A DNA stretch of 64,000 nt, taken from contig NC_008553.1 in assembly GCF_000014945.1 (NCBI RefSeq), forward strand, positions 1,736,001 through 1,800,000. Direction: 5' to 3'. Shown piece by piece: positions 1 through 10,369 of the stretch. Within the stretch, counting starts at the first letter, position 1. The number at the start of each line of letters is the position of its first letter. This DNA is from Methanothrix thermoacetophila PT. Its GTDB lineage: Archaea; Halobacteriota; Methanosarcinia; Methanotrichales; Methanotrichaceae. The notes below the pieces were generated by a model. It was not told the DNA's origin, ran no database searches, and saw only the letters and a list, made by a program, of their open reading frames with translations. Made by a program: the position numbers and the translations under genes.

Positions 1-1
1 C

Positions 2-532
2 GGCGAAAAACTCATCGAAATATATTTTATAGACGCGGATATCGAACTCGACCAGGAAAAAGTCGAAAAAACGAAATCCAGGCTCGGAAGGTTTATAATC
101 GCAACTAACGACCTCAATATCGACCCTGATACACTACTCAGCTACTATAAAGGACAGCAAGAGGTAGAACGCGGATTCAGGTTCCTCAAAGACAAAAGCT
201 TCCGAGTCGCAGAGGTCTACCTCAAAAAAGAAGAACGCATCGAAGCTCTCGCCATGATCATGGTCCTCTCACTCATGATCTATTCCGTGGCAGAGTGGCT
301 GATCAGAAAAAGGTTGCAAGAATCAAATCAATCCATACCAAATCAGCTGAAGAAACCCACACAAAAACCAACTCTCAAGTGGATCGCGTTCATGTTCCTC
401 GGTGTCACCGAAGTCAACATATGGCTGTGCGGCGAGAAACACCAGAAAATCGCTAACCTCAACGAGAATACTTTGAAAATAATAAAACTGTTTGGACCAG
501 AATGCGAAAAATACTACGGAATGGAGCGTTAA
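2..532 (+). mobile_element. C-terminal part of an IS4/IS1634-type transposase (cut by window edge)
   Basis: An open frame runs from the window edge to a TAA at 530-532 without a visible start, so the gene begins outside the window. Its translation has the C-terminal signature of IS4/IS1634 DDE transposases: a Y-x-K-x2-Q-E-V-E-R-G-F-R-F-L-K-D stretch that carries the catalytic glutamate of the YREK-type motif, encoded near 150-200. After it comes a hydrophobic stretch and a basic tail. The first start codon in this frame is internal and not a real start. Codon use is richer in A/T than in the neighbours, as expected for an insertion sequence. Whether the element is intact cannot be judged because the left end is missing. 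Confidence 0.8.
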
Positions 533-611
533 TGCGGAATGTGGGATTTATGTTCTCCTATTACTATTATCAACTGCGACTGAAAGTTATTCCGTTAATG
601 CGGAATGTGGG
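527..611. repeat. 19-bp direct repeat at the transposase 3' end
   Basis: The 19-mer CGTTAATGCGGAATGTGGG occurs at 527-545, overlapping the transposase stop codon, and again at 593-611. The two copies are 66 bases apart. They may mark the right terminal repeat of the insertion sequence or a doubled end left by a nested insertion. The opposite end of the element is outside the window, so this cannot be confirmed. Confidence 0.5.
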
Positions 612-1074
612 TTGAATCCTATTGTGGTATCTTTTAAGCTTTGTTCTGGCGCTGCTGTGTTAAATAATATTTGGAAATCCAATAGCAGAGAGCTAATTCA
701 TATAACATGAGACTTTAGTAAGAATCGATAGCTATTGGCCACAAGGCATCGAATTATTCAACACAGCATCTGGCGCTATTTATGTCGATTCTCATATCGA
801 GCAGTTGCGCAGGTTACGTTTCCCATTGTCAGATACCGGTTCTACTTGATTTCTACTCTCGTTGATGCCGAGCATTATTTGTGTCGTGCAAGCATTATGC
901 TGAACGCTCTTCTCATTCGGTCGTCAGATCACACAGCCAAACCAATAGAGGGGGCTCCAAGAACCGCACTGTAAAATGAAAGACATAGAGCGGGTAGGGG
1001 AGTGGGGGTTATTAAAACAACAAGTATACCCGCTCATCGCTGCTCTCGCGCATTGATTGTATAAATAACTTTTC
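612..1074. other. Gene-poor stretch between the IS and larB, with one hairpin
   Basis: No convincing gene is seen. The open frames here start with rare codons and have no family resemblance. A perfect 9-bp inverted repeat (GAGCGGGTA at 988-996, TACCCGCTC at 1027-1035) lies just past the larB stop on the minus strand. It could form a 3' hairpin for the larB transcript. Confidence 0.4.
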
Positions 1075-1863
1075 TCAATGCTGCCTGGATCCGGAATGTT
1101 TTCTCCTGGCGATCCTGTTTGCTATCCTGGCTGCAAATGCGCCCGCGACGAAGCCAGCATCTATGTTGACCACCACAAGCACAGAGCAGGACTGGAGCAT
1201 CGAGAGGAGCGCTGCGATCCCGTTTCCGCCAGCACCGTAGCCCGTGGAGACGGGAAGGCCTATTACAGGAGCGTCTGTCAGTCCAGCAACAACAGCCGGA
1301 AGCGTCCCCTCACGGCCGGCAGCGACGACCATTGCATCCACTCCCGCCATCCTTTTCATCGCCGGAAAGAGGCGGTGGATGCCTGCGACGCCGACATCAT
1401 ATTCGGTCAGGACCTCGCAGCCCATCGCCTCTGCCGTGACCCTGGCCTCCTCCGCGACCGGTATGTCCGCGGTCCCGGCGCTGAGTATTCCTACTTTCCC
1501 ACCCGTCCTCTCGATCTGGCCTGCTTTGAGAAGAACCGCTTTTGCATTCTCATACCACATCAGCTCAGCGTTCTCTGGGAGATCGATCGATCGCAGAGCG
1601 CTGAGATGCGCATCGGAGACCCTCGTCACTATGACCTTGCCTGTGGATTCGAGATGCTCCAGCGCAATCCTTGCAAGATCATCTGGCCTTTTTCCCTCTG
1701 CAAGAATCGCCTCGGGCACATCTATCCTGTCCTCACGCATGTGATCTATCTTTGCGATCGATCCGACCTCTCTGTAGCTTAGAAGCCTTATCCTGCTCAG
1801 CGCCTCCTCTAAATCAATCTCTCTCCTCGAGAACCTCTCGAGAATATCGCGCAGCCCGGTCAC
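1075..1863 (-). CDS. larB: LarB-like pyridinium-3,5-biscarboxylic acid mononucleotide synthase
   Basis: The product (262 aa from the chosen start) resembles LarB, the PurE-related enzyme that carboxylates and hydrolyses nicotinic acid adenine dinucleotide in nickel-pincer cofactor synthesis. Visible signs are the N-terminal helical segment (RDILERFSRREIDLEEAL), the PurE-like core with GILSAGTADIPVAEEA and GREGTLPAVVAGL, and a late cysteine in QSCSVLVVVNIDAG that matches the LarB active-site cysteine. The open frame extends 38 codons upstream, but that stretch is not LarB-like, so the GTG at 1863 (VTGLRDI) is preferred. No strong ribosome site precedes it. larC and larE are not in the window, so its role in a nickel cofactor is inferred from the family alone. 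Confidence 0.85.
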   Translation of the reverse strand: MTGLRDILERFSRREIDLEEALSRIRLLSYREVGSIAKIDHMREDRIDVPEAILAEGKRPDDLARIALEHLESTGKVIVTRVSDAHLSALRSIDLPENAELMWYENAKAVLLKAGQIERTGGKVGILSAGTADIPVAEEARVTAEAMGCEVLTEYDVGVAGIHRLFPAMKRMAGVDAMVVAAGREGTLPAVVAGLTDAPVIGLPVSTGYGAGGNGIAALLSMLQSCSVLVVVNIDAGFVAGAFAARIANRIARRKHSGSRQH

Positions 1864-2034
1864 GTGTGAATGGTATGGATGAAGGAATAAAGAGGTTTCC
1901 GCATCGGAATGGTCTAAACGTTTTCGATCATGCGGCAGAAGATCTGCGGACTCAAAAGCTATTTGAGATCGAATCAAAGTTCAGCCTGCTGCCAGAACTT
2001 CAAAATAAAATAGAGGCCGGAAAGATCGGCCTTT

Positions 2035-5000
2035 TCATCTCACAGTGACCCTGATGGTCTTGTCGAGCTGGCTTCCATCGATCATCGCCGTTATTCTGAA
2101 GCTCTTTTCCCCTGGAGCGCCGAATGTCGAGCGCATCCTGTACATGCCTGTGGAGATTCTGGTGAGCGTGCTCCCCTGCTTAGCAGCATCCTGCGGGCTC
2201 CAGCTCATCTCCATTGACGTCGGGTCGATGAGCTCGCCATAGTTATTGAAGAACCGCAGAGTCATTGTGTATGCCCTGTTTGCCCTTCTAGAGCTGAAGC
2301 TCGCCCTGACATCGCATGGCGGCAGCGCGGCTGTTATCTTCAGAGGTGTAGCGTAGATGCTGTTGTCCTCTAGGTATGATAACCAGTAATGTCCTTTGCC
2401 ATAAGCGATTGATGGCCAGCTTAGATCACCGCTCAGCACGAGGCTCTTATCGATGCTGCTCCAATCGCGCCTGTACCTCTCTAGCGCAATCCCTTCATCG
2501 CTCCTGTACACCAGCATGAACTCACCATTGCTCCACAGCAGGTACGGCTGATCCTCGTCTGTGGATCCTCCCGTCAGCCTTCTCGTATCCAGCATGTTGA
2601 GGTTCATGTCGAGCTTCTTGACAATCACATCGAGATTCCCGCGATCCTCTGACACATAAGAGACGTAGATGTAGCCGCTGGCCAGGACGATCGATGGGAT
2701 GTCCTGGTAGTAGCTGTCGGCTGCGAGCCTTACACTCCTGATTGGATTCCAGGTGGAATCGAAGCGTGTCAGGTAGACATCACCGTTGCTGCTCCTCCCA
2801 CCTTCCCATGACTGGTACGCCAGGAAGAAATCCTCACCCACCTTAAGCAGAGCAGGAGAGTCCTGATCGCTTGCAGATGTTGTGAGCTGTTTTGTCTCCA
2901 GCACGTTCAGGCTCTGGTCGAGCTTCTTCATGAAGATGTCCATGTTTCCCTTCTCGTTGGAGACGTAGACGACATAGTAGTTCTTCCCGTCGTAGATGAC
3001 CGATGGCCTGTCCTGGTATGCGTCGTCGCTTGTCAGCAGCTTGCTGCTCAGCGGTTTCATCGATGCATCATAGGTCTGTATCTTGATGTCGCCGTTGCTG
3101 TTCCTGCCACGCTCCCATGACTGGCAGACAAGCGCAAATCCCCTGTCCGTGGAGATCAGCCTGGGTGAGTCCTTGATCTGATCCCTGACCTGGGCGCCGG
3201 TCACGATCTCCAGCCTCGGCTGGAGCAGCCTGTAGACCTGGCCCTTGGCGCTGTCGTAGGAGTTTGGTGTCGCATGCTTCCCGTCCCTAACGTAGACGAA
3301 GACTGTGTAATCACCAGCATCTCCAAGATCCGAGCTCCAGGTCCATGTGTTGGAGGTCGACCAGTCTCTAACTATCTGCCATGTGTTCCCGGTCGATGGG
3401 CCCTTCAGCCAGAACCTGTAGTAGATCGGATCTCTATCAGGATCTGTGGCCACTGCGGTCCATTTGATTTGGGTTCCACTGGCCTGCGGGCTTGGTTTGT
3501 CGGGCGTGAGCGATGTTATCACAGGCGGCAGGTTCGGCTTCACAACGATGCTGAACGCCGCGCTGGCCTGGTCGTCCCAGCCTGTCGGAGGCGCATGGAG
3601 GCCGTCTCTGACCTGGACTATCACCTGAGACCTGCCGATATCAATATCCGACGTCCTCCATGTCCACGTGTTCGAGAGCGACCAGTCCTGCACAACCTTC
3701 CATGTGTAGCCTGTGGACGGGCCGTTCAGCATGAACCTGTAGTAGACCTGGTAGCCCTCAGGATCGATCGCTGTAGCGCTCCACGTCACAGAGCTCCCTG
3801 CGTACTGCGGGCTCGGGAGGCTCGAGCCGAAGCTGGTTATCACAGGCGGCAGGTTCGGGCGCGGTATGTATCCCAGGATCATGTAGCCGCAGATCCTCTT
3901 ATCATCATAATCCGGGGAGTGCTTTCCATCCTTCACGTATACCATTATCTCGTTGAAACCGATATCGAAGAACGATGTCTTCCATGTCCAGATGTTTCTG
4001 GACGTCCAGGAGGTCATCTCCCTCCAGGTGTAACCTGTGGAAGGTCCTCTCAGCAGGAACTTGTACTGCAGCGGATCTCTCTCAGGATCTGATGCGACTG
4101 CCCTGAAGCTGACCCAGGCGCCAGCGTACTGCGGGCTCGGCCTGTCGACCATTATCAGCCGCAGATCTGGAGGCCTGTTCGTCTCCTTGAGCGTGAAGCT
4201 CTTAGTGACCTGCACATCACCGGTCTCGCTGTGGTAGCTGTCTCTGATCCATACACGGATATCATAAGTGCCAGGCTCCAGTCCTCCTGTGTTCCAGGAC
4301 CATGTGTTATCTGAGGACCAGCTTCTCTTCTCCTGCCAGAGTCCCGATGTCGACGGCCCCTTGAGCCAGAAGCTGTACTCCAGAGGCACCGTCGATGTTG
4401 CGCTTGCAGTCCACACTATCGTCGTGCCGACGTTCTGCGGGCTTGTTTTATCCGATGTCAGCGTCGCGCCCGTTGGCAGGGACTTGTAATTGCCGAAGTC
4501 GACGCCTGTCTTTGTCTCGCCTGCGTTGAGCGTTATCGTGTAAGATCCACCGCTCGGCTTCGTGACGCTCCAGCCTGGCTTCAGCGTCTCAGTGACTGTG
4601 TATGTTCCTGCATCAAGTCCTGTGAAGTTGTACCATCCGTCGCTGTCTGTGATCGCTGTCCTGGTGTAGGTGCTGTTGCTTATCCTTATCTCCCATCCAG
4701 CAAGGCCCTGCTCGCCTGCGTCCCTCACACCGTTGTTGTTCTTATCGTTGAACTTGGTTCCCCAGATAGACGACTTCGTCGAGACGTACCTGTTGCCGAA
4801 GTTCTTTCCCGATACGCTTGAGCTGGAGATCTCGACGGTATGTGAACCATCTCCTCCCGGATGTGTCTGGGTCCAGCCAGGTCTGGAGAGCTCGCTGATC
4901 TTGTACGTGCCCGGTGCTATATTACCGAAGGTGTACGATCCATCAGAGCCCGTGTACTGCGTCTCCGTTATGTGCACGCCCAGAGTCGTGGTGCCATCCA

Positions 5001-8000
5001 GGACTATGCCCCATCCCGAGATCCCAGGATCGCCAGCGTCGCTTCCATCCCCGTTAAGATCGTTGAACTTTCTTCCGGAGATGGTGTAAACGCCTGCTAT
5101 ACCGAAGCTCGCATCAAGGACTGTGTTTGTGGTAACTGTCACTGTGATGGTTGATGACGTCACGACCACATAGCCCTCAGGAAGCGGATCGCTGATGGTG
5201 TACGTTCCAGGCGCGACGTTATCGAATGTGTATGTGCCGTCCTCAGATGTCTTTGTGCTCCTCACGACCTTCCCGTTCTCTATCAGGTTAACATCGCTCC
5301 CCGGAATTCCGGGCTCGCCCTCGTCCCTGACCTTGTTCGCGTTCAGATCGTAGTACTTCATGCCTTTTATAGACAGACTTCCGGCAACACCGATATCGAA
5401 GCTCACGTCAGCCGTGCCTATCTGTATTTCCCTGCTCTCCGTCGTCGCCTTCCAGCCATCCTGCGGGATCAGCTCCACCCTGTAGGTGCCCGGGGACAGG
5501 CTCTCGAATCTGTATGTGCCATCCGCTCCCGTCTCGGTCATAGAGGTGGCGTTCTCGCCCTGGACAAGGGTTACGCTCCAGCCCCTGACCCCTGTCTCGC
5601 CCGCCTCTCTTACACCGTTGGCGTTGATGTCATTGAATACTACTCCTGATATCGATCTCAAACCTGCATATCCGAAATCGATACTGGGCACGCTTGTATC
5701 CTTTATCTCCACACTGTGTGATCCGGTCTTCGGCGCGGTCTGGCTCCAGCCGTCCTGCTTCACAGCCTCGATCTTGTAGGTGCCGGGGCTGAGACGATCG
5801 AACGAATAGAATCCATCATCAGCGGTGACAGCAGTCCTCTCGCCTCCATCTGGCATTGTCAGCTTCACAGTCCATCCTGAGAGCCCTGGCTCGCCATCGT
5901 TGACACCGTTAGCGTCAAGATCGCTGAATACCCTTCCGGATATCGTGAACCCGATCATCCGGGCTCCGAAGTCCACACTGCTCTGATCCGTGTCTGTGAT
6001 GCTCACATCTTTAGAGGATATGCTCACGTTCCAGCCGGGCTGCAGAACCACTCTGAGCGTGTATACTCCAGGCGTAAGATCCTCGAATCTGTAAGAGCCA
6101 TCGTCTCCTGTCGTTGCAACACTTTCAGTGGCATCCGGCTTCGTCAGACGTATCTCCCACCCCTTCACGCCCGGCTCGCCGTCATTGGCGCCATTGTTAT
6201 TCACATCCTCGAACAGCGTGCCGCTTATCGAGTATGTTCTGGCTCTGTTGCCGAAGTTGATTCCTGTCACATCCGAATCGGTCAGGTTCACCTGTTGGCT
6301 CTCAGATGTTGTAGAATCCCAGCCAGCTTTCTGCAGCTCCCTAACAGTGTACAGTCCTGGAGCGAGGCCCTCAAACCTGTAGTACCCGTCGAATCCGGTC
6401 GTGGTCTGGACCTCTGTCTGGTCTGGCATCGTCAGAACGATAGTCCATCCATCCAGGCCAGCCTCGCCAGAGTCCATGGCGCCATTTCCATTCAGATCAT
6501 TGAACTTGTATCCAGATATGCTCATCACCGGCAGAACAACATTCTCCTCTGAGATCGGCGGTGTTACATTGATCGGAACTGTCACGTTCACAGGAGCTGT
6601 CACGTTCTCTGTGACATTGGTAGGTGCGGTAACATTCTCTGGAGCCGCAGATCTCAGAATCTCATACTCCTCAGTGACTGTGTTGTCAGCTGTTCCATTT
6701 GTAGCATGCCTGTTGTCCCTGACGCCAGCCGTTACACTGTGCGATCCGACATCAGCATCTGTTGTCGACCATCTCCATGTATTATCGCCGGACCAGTCTT
6801 TCACGACATTCCCATCGAGCAGGAACTGGTACTCGAGCGCATCCCCGTCAGGGTCTGTTGCACTCGCGCTCCAGACGACAGGAGTACCCGCAACCTGAGG
6901 CGATTCAGGAGATGCAACCAGGCTCTCGATCACCGGCGGATCGTTCGGTACAACCCTCGCCTCTATGACATACTGAGATGATGCTGAAACAGGCTCGTTC
7001 TTTCCATCTCTAACAACAACCGTTACACTGTGCGATCCGACATCAGCATCTGTTGTCGACCATCTCCATGTATTATCGCCGGACCAGTCTTTCACGACAT
7101 TCCCATCGAGCAGGAACTGGTACTCGAGCGCATCCCCGTCAGGGTCTGTTGCACTCGCGCTCCAGACGACAGGAGTACCCGCAACCTGAGGCGACTCAGG
7201 AGATGCAACCAGGCTCTCGATCACCGGCGGATCGTTCGGTACAACCCTCGCCTCTATGACATACTGAGATGATGCTGAAACAGGCTCGTTCTTTCCATCT
7301 CTAACAACAACCGTTACACTGTGCGATCCGACATCAGCATCTGTTGTCGACCATCTCCATGTATTATCGCCGGACCAGTCTTTCACGACATTCCCATCGA
7401 GCAGGAACTGGTACTCGAGCGCATCCCCGTCAGGGTCTGTTGCACTCGCGCTCCAGACGACAGGAGTACCCGCAACCTGAGGCGACTCAGGAGATGCAAC
7501 CAGTCCTGTCACCTGAGGTGGACGGTTTGGCATGATGATTGTGTACTGAGATGATGCTGAAACAGGCTCGTTCTTTCCATCTCTAACAACAACCGTTACA
7601 CTGTGCGATTCGACATCAGCATCTGTTGTCGACCATCTCCATGTATTATCACCGGACCAGTCTTTCACGACATTCCCATCGAGCAGGAACTGGTACTCGA
7701 GCGCATCCCCGTCAGGGTCTGTTGCACTCGCGCTCCAGACGACAGGAGTACCCGCAACCTGAGGCGATTCAGGAGATGCAACCAGGCTCTCGATCACCGG
7801 CGGATCGTTCGGTACAACCCTCGCCTCTATGACATACTGAGATGATGCTGAAACAGGCTCGTTCTTTCCATCTCTAACAACAACCGTTACACTGTGCGAT
7901 CCGACATCAGCATCTGTTGTCGACCATCTCCATGTATTATCGCCGGACCAGTCTTTCACGACATTCCCATCGAGCAGGAACTGGTACTCGAGCGCATCCC

Positions 8001-10005
8001 CGTCAGGGTCTGTTGCACTCGCGCTCCAGACGACAGGAGTACCCGCAACCTGAGGCGACTCAGGAGATGCAACCAGTCCTGTCACCTGAGGTGGACGGTT
8101 TGGCATGATGATTGTGTACTGAGATGATGCTGAAACAGGCTCGTTCTTTCCATCTCTAACAACAACCGTTACACTGTGCGATCCGACATCAGCATCTGTT
8201 GTCGACCATCTCCATGTATTATCGCCGGACCAGTCTTTCACGACATTCCCATCGAGCAGGAACTGGTACTCGAGCGCATCCCCGTCAGGGTCTGTTGCAC
8301 TCGCGCTCCAGACGACAGGAGTACCCGCAACCTGAGGCGACTCAGGAGATGCAACCAGGCTCTCGATCACCGGCGGATCGTTCGGTACAACCCTCGCCTC
8401 TATGACATACTGAGATGATGCTGAAACAGGCTCGTTCTTTCCATCTCTAACAACAACCGTTACACTGTGCGATCCGACATCAGCATCTGTTGTCGACCAT
8501 CTCCATGTATTATCGCCGGACCAGTCTTTCACGACATTCCCATCGAGCAGGAACTGGTACTCGAGCGCATCCCCGTCAGGGTCTGTTGCACTCGCGCTCC
8601 AGACGACAGGAGTACCCGCAACCTGAGGCGACTCAGGAGATGCAACCAGTCCTGTCACCTGAGGTGGACGGTTTGGCATGATGATTGTGTACTGAGATGA
8701 TGCTGAAACAGGCTCGTTCTTTCCATCTCTAACAACAACCGTTACACTGTGCGATCCGACATCAGCATCTGTTGTCGACCATCTCCATGTATTATCGCCG
8801 GACCAGTCTTTCACGACATTCCCATCGAGCAGGAACTGGTACTCGAGCGCATCCCCGTCAGGGTCTGTTGCACTCGCGCTCCAGACGACAGGAGTACCCG
8901 CAACCTGAGGCGACTCAGGAGATGCAACCAGTCCTGTCACCTGAGGTGGACGGTTTGGCATGATGATTGTGTACTGAGATGATGCTGAAACAGGCTCGTT
9001 CTTTCCATCTCTAACAACAACCGTTACACTGTGCGATCCGACATCAGCATCTGTTGTCGACCATCTCCATGTATTATCGCCGGACCAGTCTTTCACGACA
9101 TTCCCATCGAGCAGGAACTGGTACTCGAGCGCATCCCCGTCAGGGTCTGTTGCACTCGCGCTCCAGACGACAGGAGTACCCGCAACCTGAGGCGACTCAG
9201 GAGATGCAACCAGTCCTGTCACCTGAGGTGGACGGTTTGGCATGATGATTGTGTACTGAGATGATGCTGAAACAGGCTCGTTCTTTCCATCTCTAACAAC
9301 AACCGTTACACTGTGCGATCCGACATCAGCATCTGTTGTCGACCATCTCCATGTATTATCACCGGACCAGTCTTTCACGACATTCCCATCGAGCAGGAAC
9401 TGGTACTCGAGCGCATCCCCGTCAGGGTCTGTTGCACTCGCGCTCCAGACGACAGGAGTACCCGCAACCTGAGGCGACTCAGGAGATGCAACCAGTCCTG
9501 TCACCTGAGGTGGACGGTTGGGTGGAACCGGACGATTGATGATGTAGCGTGCAGTCTCCTTCGCATCGTAACCATCATCCAGATCATCGTATCCATCTCT
9601 CACACGAACCTCGATCTCGTTGGTGCCGATATCATTATCAGATGTCCTCCACACCCATCTTGTCTCGTTTATCCAGCCGGTCATATCCTTCCAGCTATCT
9701 CCTGTCGCCGGACCTTTCAGCAGAAACATGTACTCCAGTACATCCCCATCGGGATCAAATGCGTTAACGGTCCATCTCACAACCACACCCGCATCCTGTG
9801 GCCCCTCTGGATCACTTACAAATGACGTTACAACTGGGGGCTGATTCTCACCAAGACCCGGCCCCATGGGGTCCAGTCCGGGTTCCTGCCCGGATGCAGA
9901 TATGATCAGGAATATGCCAAAAATGACCGAGATTGTGACCATAAGAACTCGATCCGCATTCCTGTAACTGCAAATATTATCATACAACGAAATCATCTCT
10001 TTCAT
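2035..10005 (-). CDS. Giant secreted repeat protein with Ig/PKD-like and SdrD_B-like domains
   Basis: About 2656 aa. The ATG at 10005 is chosen because GGAGGAG lies five bases upstream; the frame is open to 10035. A hydrophobic segment (VLMVTISVIFGIFLIISASG) near residues 20-40 looks like a signal peptide. Domains in order: one divergent Ig-like domain; ten nearly identical Ig-like repeats of 94 or 97 residues; an Asn-Val-Thr/Pro linker rich in N-glycosylation sequons; seven SdrD_B/Cna-B-like domains, each starting with S/T-I-x-G and a D-x-N-x-N-G-type calcium-binding-like loop; four more Ig-like domains; a region of about six short repeats (QDRPSVIYDGKNYYVVYVS type) that may form a beta-propeller; and a C-terminal Ig-like domain. 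No C-terminal membrane anchor or sorting motif is seen, so it is probably secreted or held on the sheath or S-layer. An adhesive or structural role is inferred, not shown. Confidence 0.9.
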   Translation of the reverse strand: MKEMISLYDNICSYRNADRVLMVTISVIFGIFLIISASGQEPGLDPMGPGLGENQPPVVTSFVSDPEGPQDAGVVVRWTVNAFDPDGDVLEYMFLLKGPATGDSWKDMTGWINETRWVWRTSDNDIGTNEIEVRVRDGYDDLDDGYDAKETARYIINRPVPPNRPPQVTGLVASPESPQVAGTPVVWSASATDPDGDALEYQFLLDGNVVKDWSGDNTWRWSTTDADVGSHSVTVVVRDGKNEPVSASSQYTIIMPNRPPQVTGLVASPESPQVAGTPVVWSASATDPDGDALEYQFLLDGNVVKDWSGDNTWRWSTTDADVGSHSVTVVVRDGKNEPVSASSQYTIIMPNRPPQVTGLVASPESPQVAGTPVVWSASATDPDGDALEYQFLLDGNVVKDWSGDNTWRWSTTDADVGSHSVTVVVRDGKNEPVSASSQYTIIMPNRPPQVTGLVASPESPQVAGTPVVWSASATDPDGDALEYQFLLDGNVVKDWSGDNTWRWSTTDADVGSHSVTVVVRDGKNEPVSASSQYVIEARVVPNDPPVIESLVASPESPQVAGTPVVWSASATDPDGDALEYQFLLDGNVVKDWSGDNTWRWSTTDADVGSHSVTVVVRDGKNEPVSASSQYTIIMPNRPPQVTGLVASPESPQVAGTPVVWSASATDPDGDALEYQFLLDGNVVKDWSGDNTWRWSTTDADVGSHSVTVVVRDGKNEPVSASSQYVIEARVVPNDPPVIESLVASPESPQVAGTPVVWSASATDPDGDALEYQFLLDGNVVKDWSGDNTWRWSTTDADVESHSVTVVVRDGKNEPVSASSQYTIIMPNRPPQVTGLVASPESPQVAGTPVVWSASATDPDGDALEYQFLLDGNVVKDWSGDNTWRWSTTDADVGSHSVTVVVRDGKNEPVSASSQYVIEARVVPNDPPVIESLVASPESPQVAGTPVVWSASATDPDGDALEYQFLLDGNVVKDWSGDNTWRWSTTDADVGSHSVTVVVRDGKNEPVSASSQYVIEARVVPNDPPVIESLVASPESPQVAGTPVVWSASATDPDGDALEYQFLLDGNVVKDWSGDNTWRWSTTDADVGSHSVTAGVRDNRHATNGTADNTVTEEYEILRSAAPENVTAPTNVTENVTAPVNVTVPINVTPPISEENVVLPVMSISGYKFNDLNGNGAMDSGEAGLDGWTIVLTMPDQTEVQTTTGFDGYYRFEGLAPGLYTVRELQKAGWDSTTSESQQVNLTDSDVTGINFGNRARTYSISGTLFEDVNNNGANDGEPGVKGWEIRLTKPDATESVATTGDDGSYRFEDLTPGVYTLRVVLQPGWNVSISSKDVSITDTDQSSVDFGARMIGFTISGRVFSDLDANGVNDGEPGLSGWTVKLTMPDGGERTAVTADDGFYSFDRLSPGTYKIEAVKQDGWSQTAPKTGSHSVEIKDTSVPSIDFGYAGLRSISGVVFNDINANGVREAGETGVRGWSVTLVQGENATSMTETGADGTYRFESLSPGTYRVELIPQDGWKATTESREIQIGTADVSFDIGVAGSLSIKGMKYYDLNANKVRDEGEPGIPGSDVNLIENGKVVRSTKTSEDGTYTFDNVAPGTYTISDPLPEGYVVVTSSTITVTVTTNTVLDASFGIAGVYTISGRKFNDLNGDGSDAGDPGISGWGIVLDGTTTLGVHITETQYTGSDGSYTFGNIAPGTYKISELSRPGWTQTHPGGDGSHTVEISSSSVSGKNFGNRYVSTKSSIWGTKFNDKNNNGVRDAGEQGLAGWEIRISNSTYTRTAITDSDGWYNFTGLDAGTYTVTETLKPGWSVTKPSGGSYTITLNAGETKTGVDFGNYKSLPTGATLTSDKTSPQNVGTTIVWTASATSTVPLEYSFWLKGPSTSGLWQEKRSWSSDNTWSWNTGGLEPGTYDIRVWIRDSYHSETGDVQVTKSFTLKETNRPPDLRLIMVDRPSPQYAGAWVSFRAVASDPERDPLQYKFLLRGPSTGYTWREMTSWTSRNIWTWKTSFFDIGFNEIMVYVKDGKHSPDYDDKRICGYMILGYIPRPNLPPVITSFGSSLPSPQYAGSSVTWSATAIDPEGYQVYYRFMLNGPSTGYTWKVVQDWSLSNTWTWRTSDIDIGRSQVIVQVRDGLHAPPTGWDDQASAAFSIVVKPNLPPVITSLTPDKPSPQASGTQIKWTAVATDPDRDPIYYRFWLKGPSTGNTWQIVRDWSTSNTWTWSSDLGDAGDYTVFVYVRDGKHATPNSYDSAKGQVYRLLQPRLEIVTGAQVRDQIKDSPRLISTDRGFALVCQSWERGRNSNGDIKIQTYDASMKPLSSKLLTSDDAYQDRPSVIYDGKNYYVVYVSNEKGNMDIFMKKLDQSLNVLETKQLTTSASDQDSPALLKVGEDFFLAYQSWEGGRSSNGDVYLTRFDSTWNPIRSVRLAADSYYQDIPSIVLASGYIYVSYVSEDRGNLDVIVKKLDMNLNMLDTRRLTGGSTDEDQPYLLWSNGEFMLVYRSDEGIALERYRRDWSSIDKSLVLSGDLSWPSIAYGKGHYWLSYLEDNSIYATPLKITAALPPCDVRASFSSRRANRAYTMTLRFFNNYGELIDPTSMEMSWSPQDAAKQGSTLTRISTGMYRMRSTFGAPGEKSFRITAMIDGSQLDKTIRVTVR
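6727..9520 (-). repeat. Ten near-identical tandem 282/291-bp coding repeats
   Basis: Ten copies of one Ig-like module sit head to tail in the giant gene. Spacing between equivalent points is 291, 291, 282, 291, 282, 291, 282, 282 and 282 bases going up the plus strand. The two lengths differ only in the linker (IIMPNRPPQVTGL or IEARVVPNDPPVIESL). Base differences among copies are few: a G-to-E change at about 7610, CAC/CGC at 7648 and 9357, and GATTC/GACTC near 6903 and 7767. Such identity points to recent unequal crossing-over or gene conversion. Copy number in an assembly may be unreliable. Confidence 0.95.
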
Positions 10006-10369
10006 AATTCTCCTCCTGGACATCCAATCGATCACTCTCCTGCCCGCTTAGAGGTTTACACCTCAAGCAAGCATGGAGACCGACCAGCTTAAGTAGCTAC
10101 TTTTCATGTAGGGCTTCCATTACCTGGTTTGGTGATATCTATGAGTGATATGAGTCATTTGTAGATCATATCTAGATCATGGAAGCCAGCATTACCCGCT
10201 ATGCGGCTCATTTCATACCATCAGAGAAGCTAGGTTGTGTACTCATATCATTGATGTCCGCAGCGCTCAACCCTACCCAGATATATGTAATATCTCCTAC
10301 GGGACTATCGATTCTAGCATAATCATCCACTGATACGAGCACACGCAATGCTGTCATCACAGAATCATA
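10006..10369. other. Upstream region of the giant gene, with inverted repeats
   Basis: No gene is seen. A perfect 9-bp inverted repeat (GGCTTCCAT at 10112-10120, ATGGAAGCC at 10179-10187) encloses AT-rich sequence with several GATAT and ATATC words. TGATATGAGT near 10147 is mirrored by ACTCATATCA near 10240. These could be operator-like sites for the surface protein gene. Confidence 0.35.

Noticed and set aside
735-974. Possible 79-residue protein after the IS
   Set aside because: TTG start, no ribosome site, no recognisable features and odd composition.
1864-1977. N-terminal extension of larB
   Set aside because: The extra 38 codons do not look like LarB and the conserved part begins at GTG 1863.
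6706-9545. Many plus-strand frames of 60-80 codons, each repeated
   Set aside because: They are mirror images of the ten repeats in the giant gene and share its spacing exactly.
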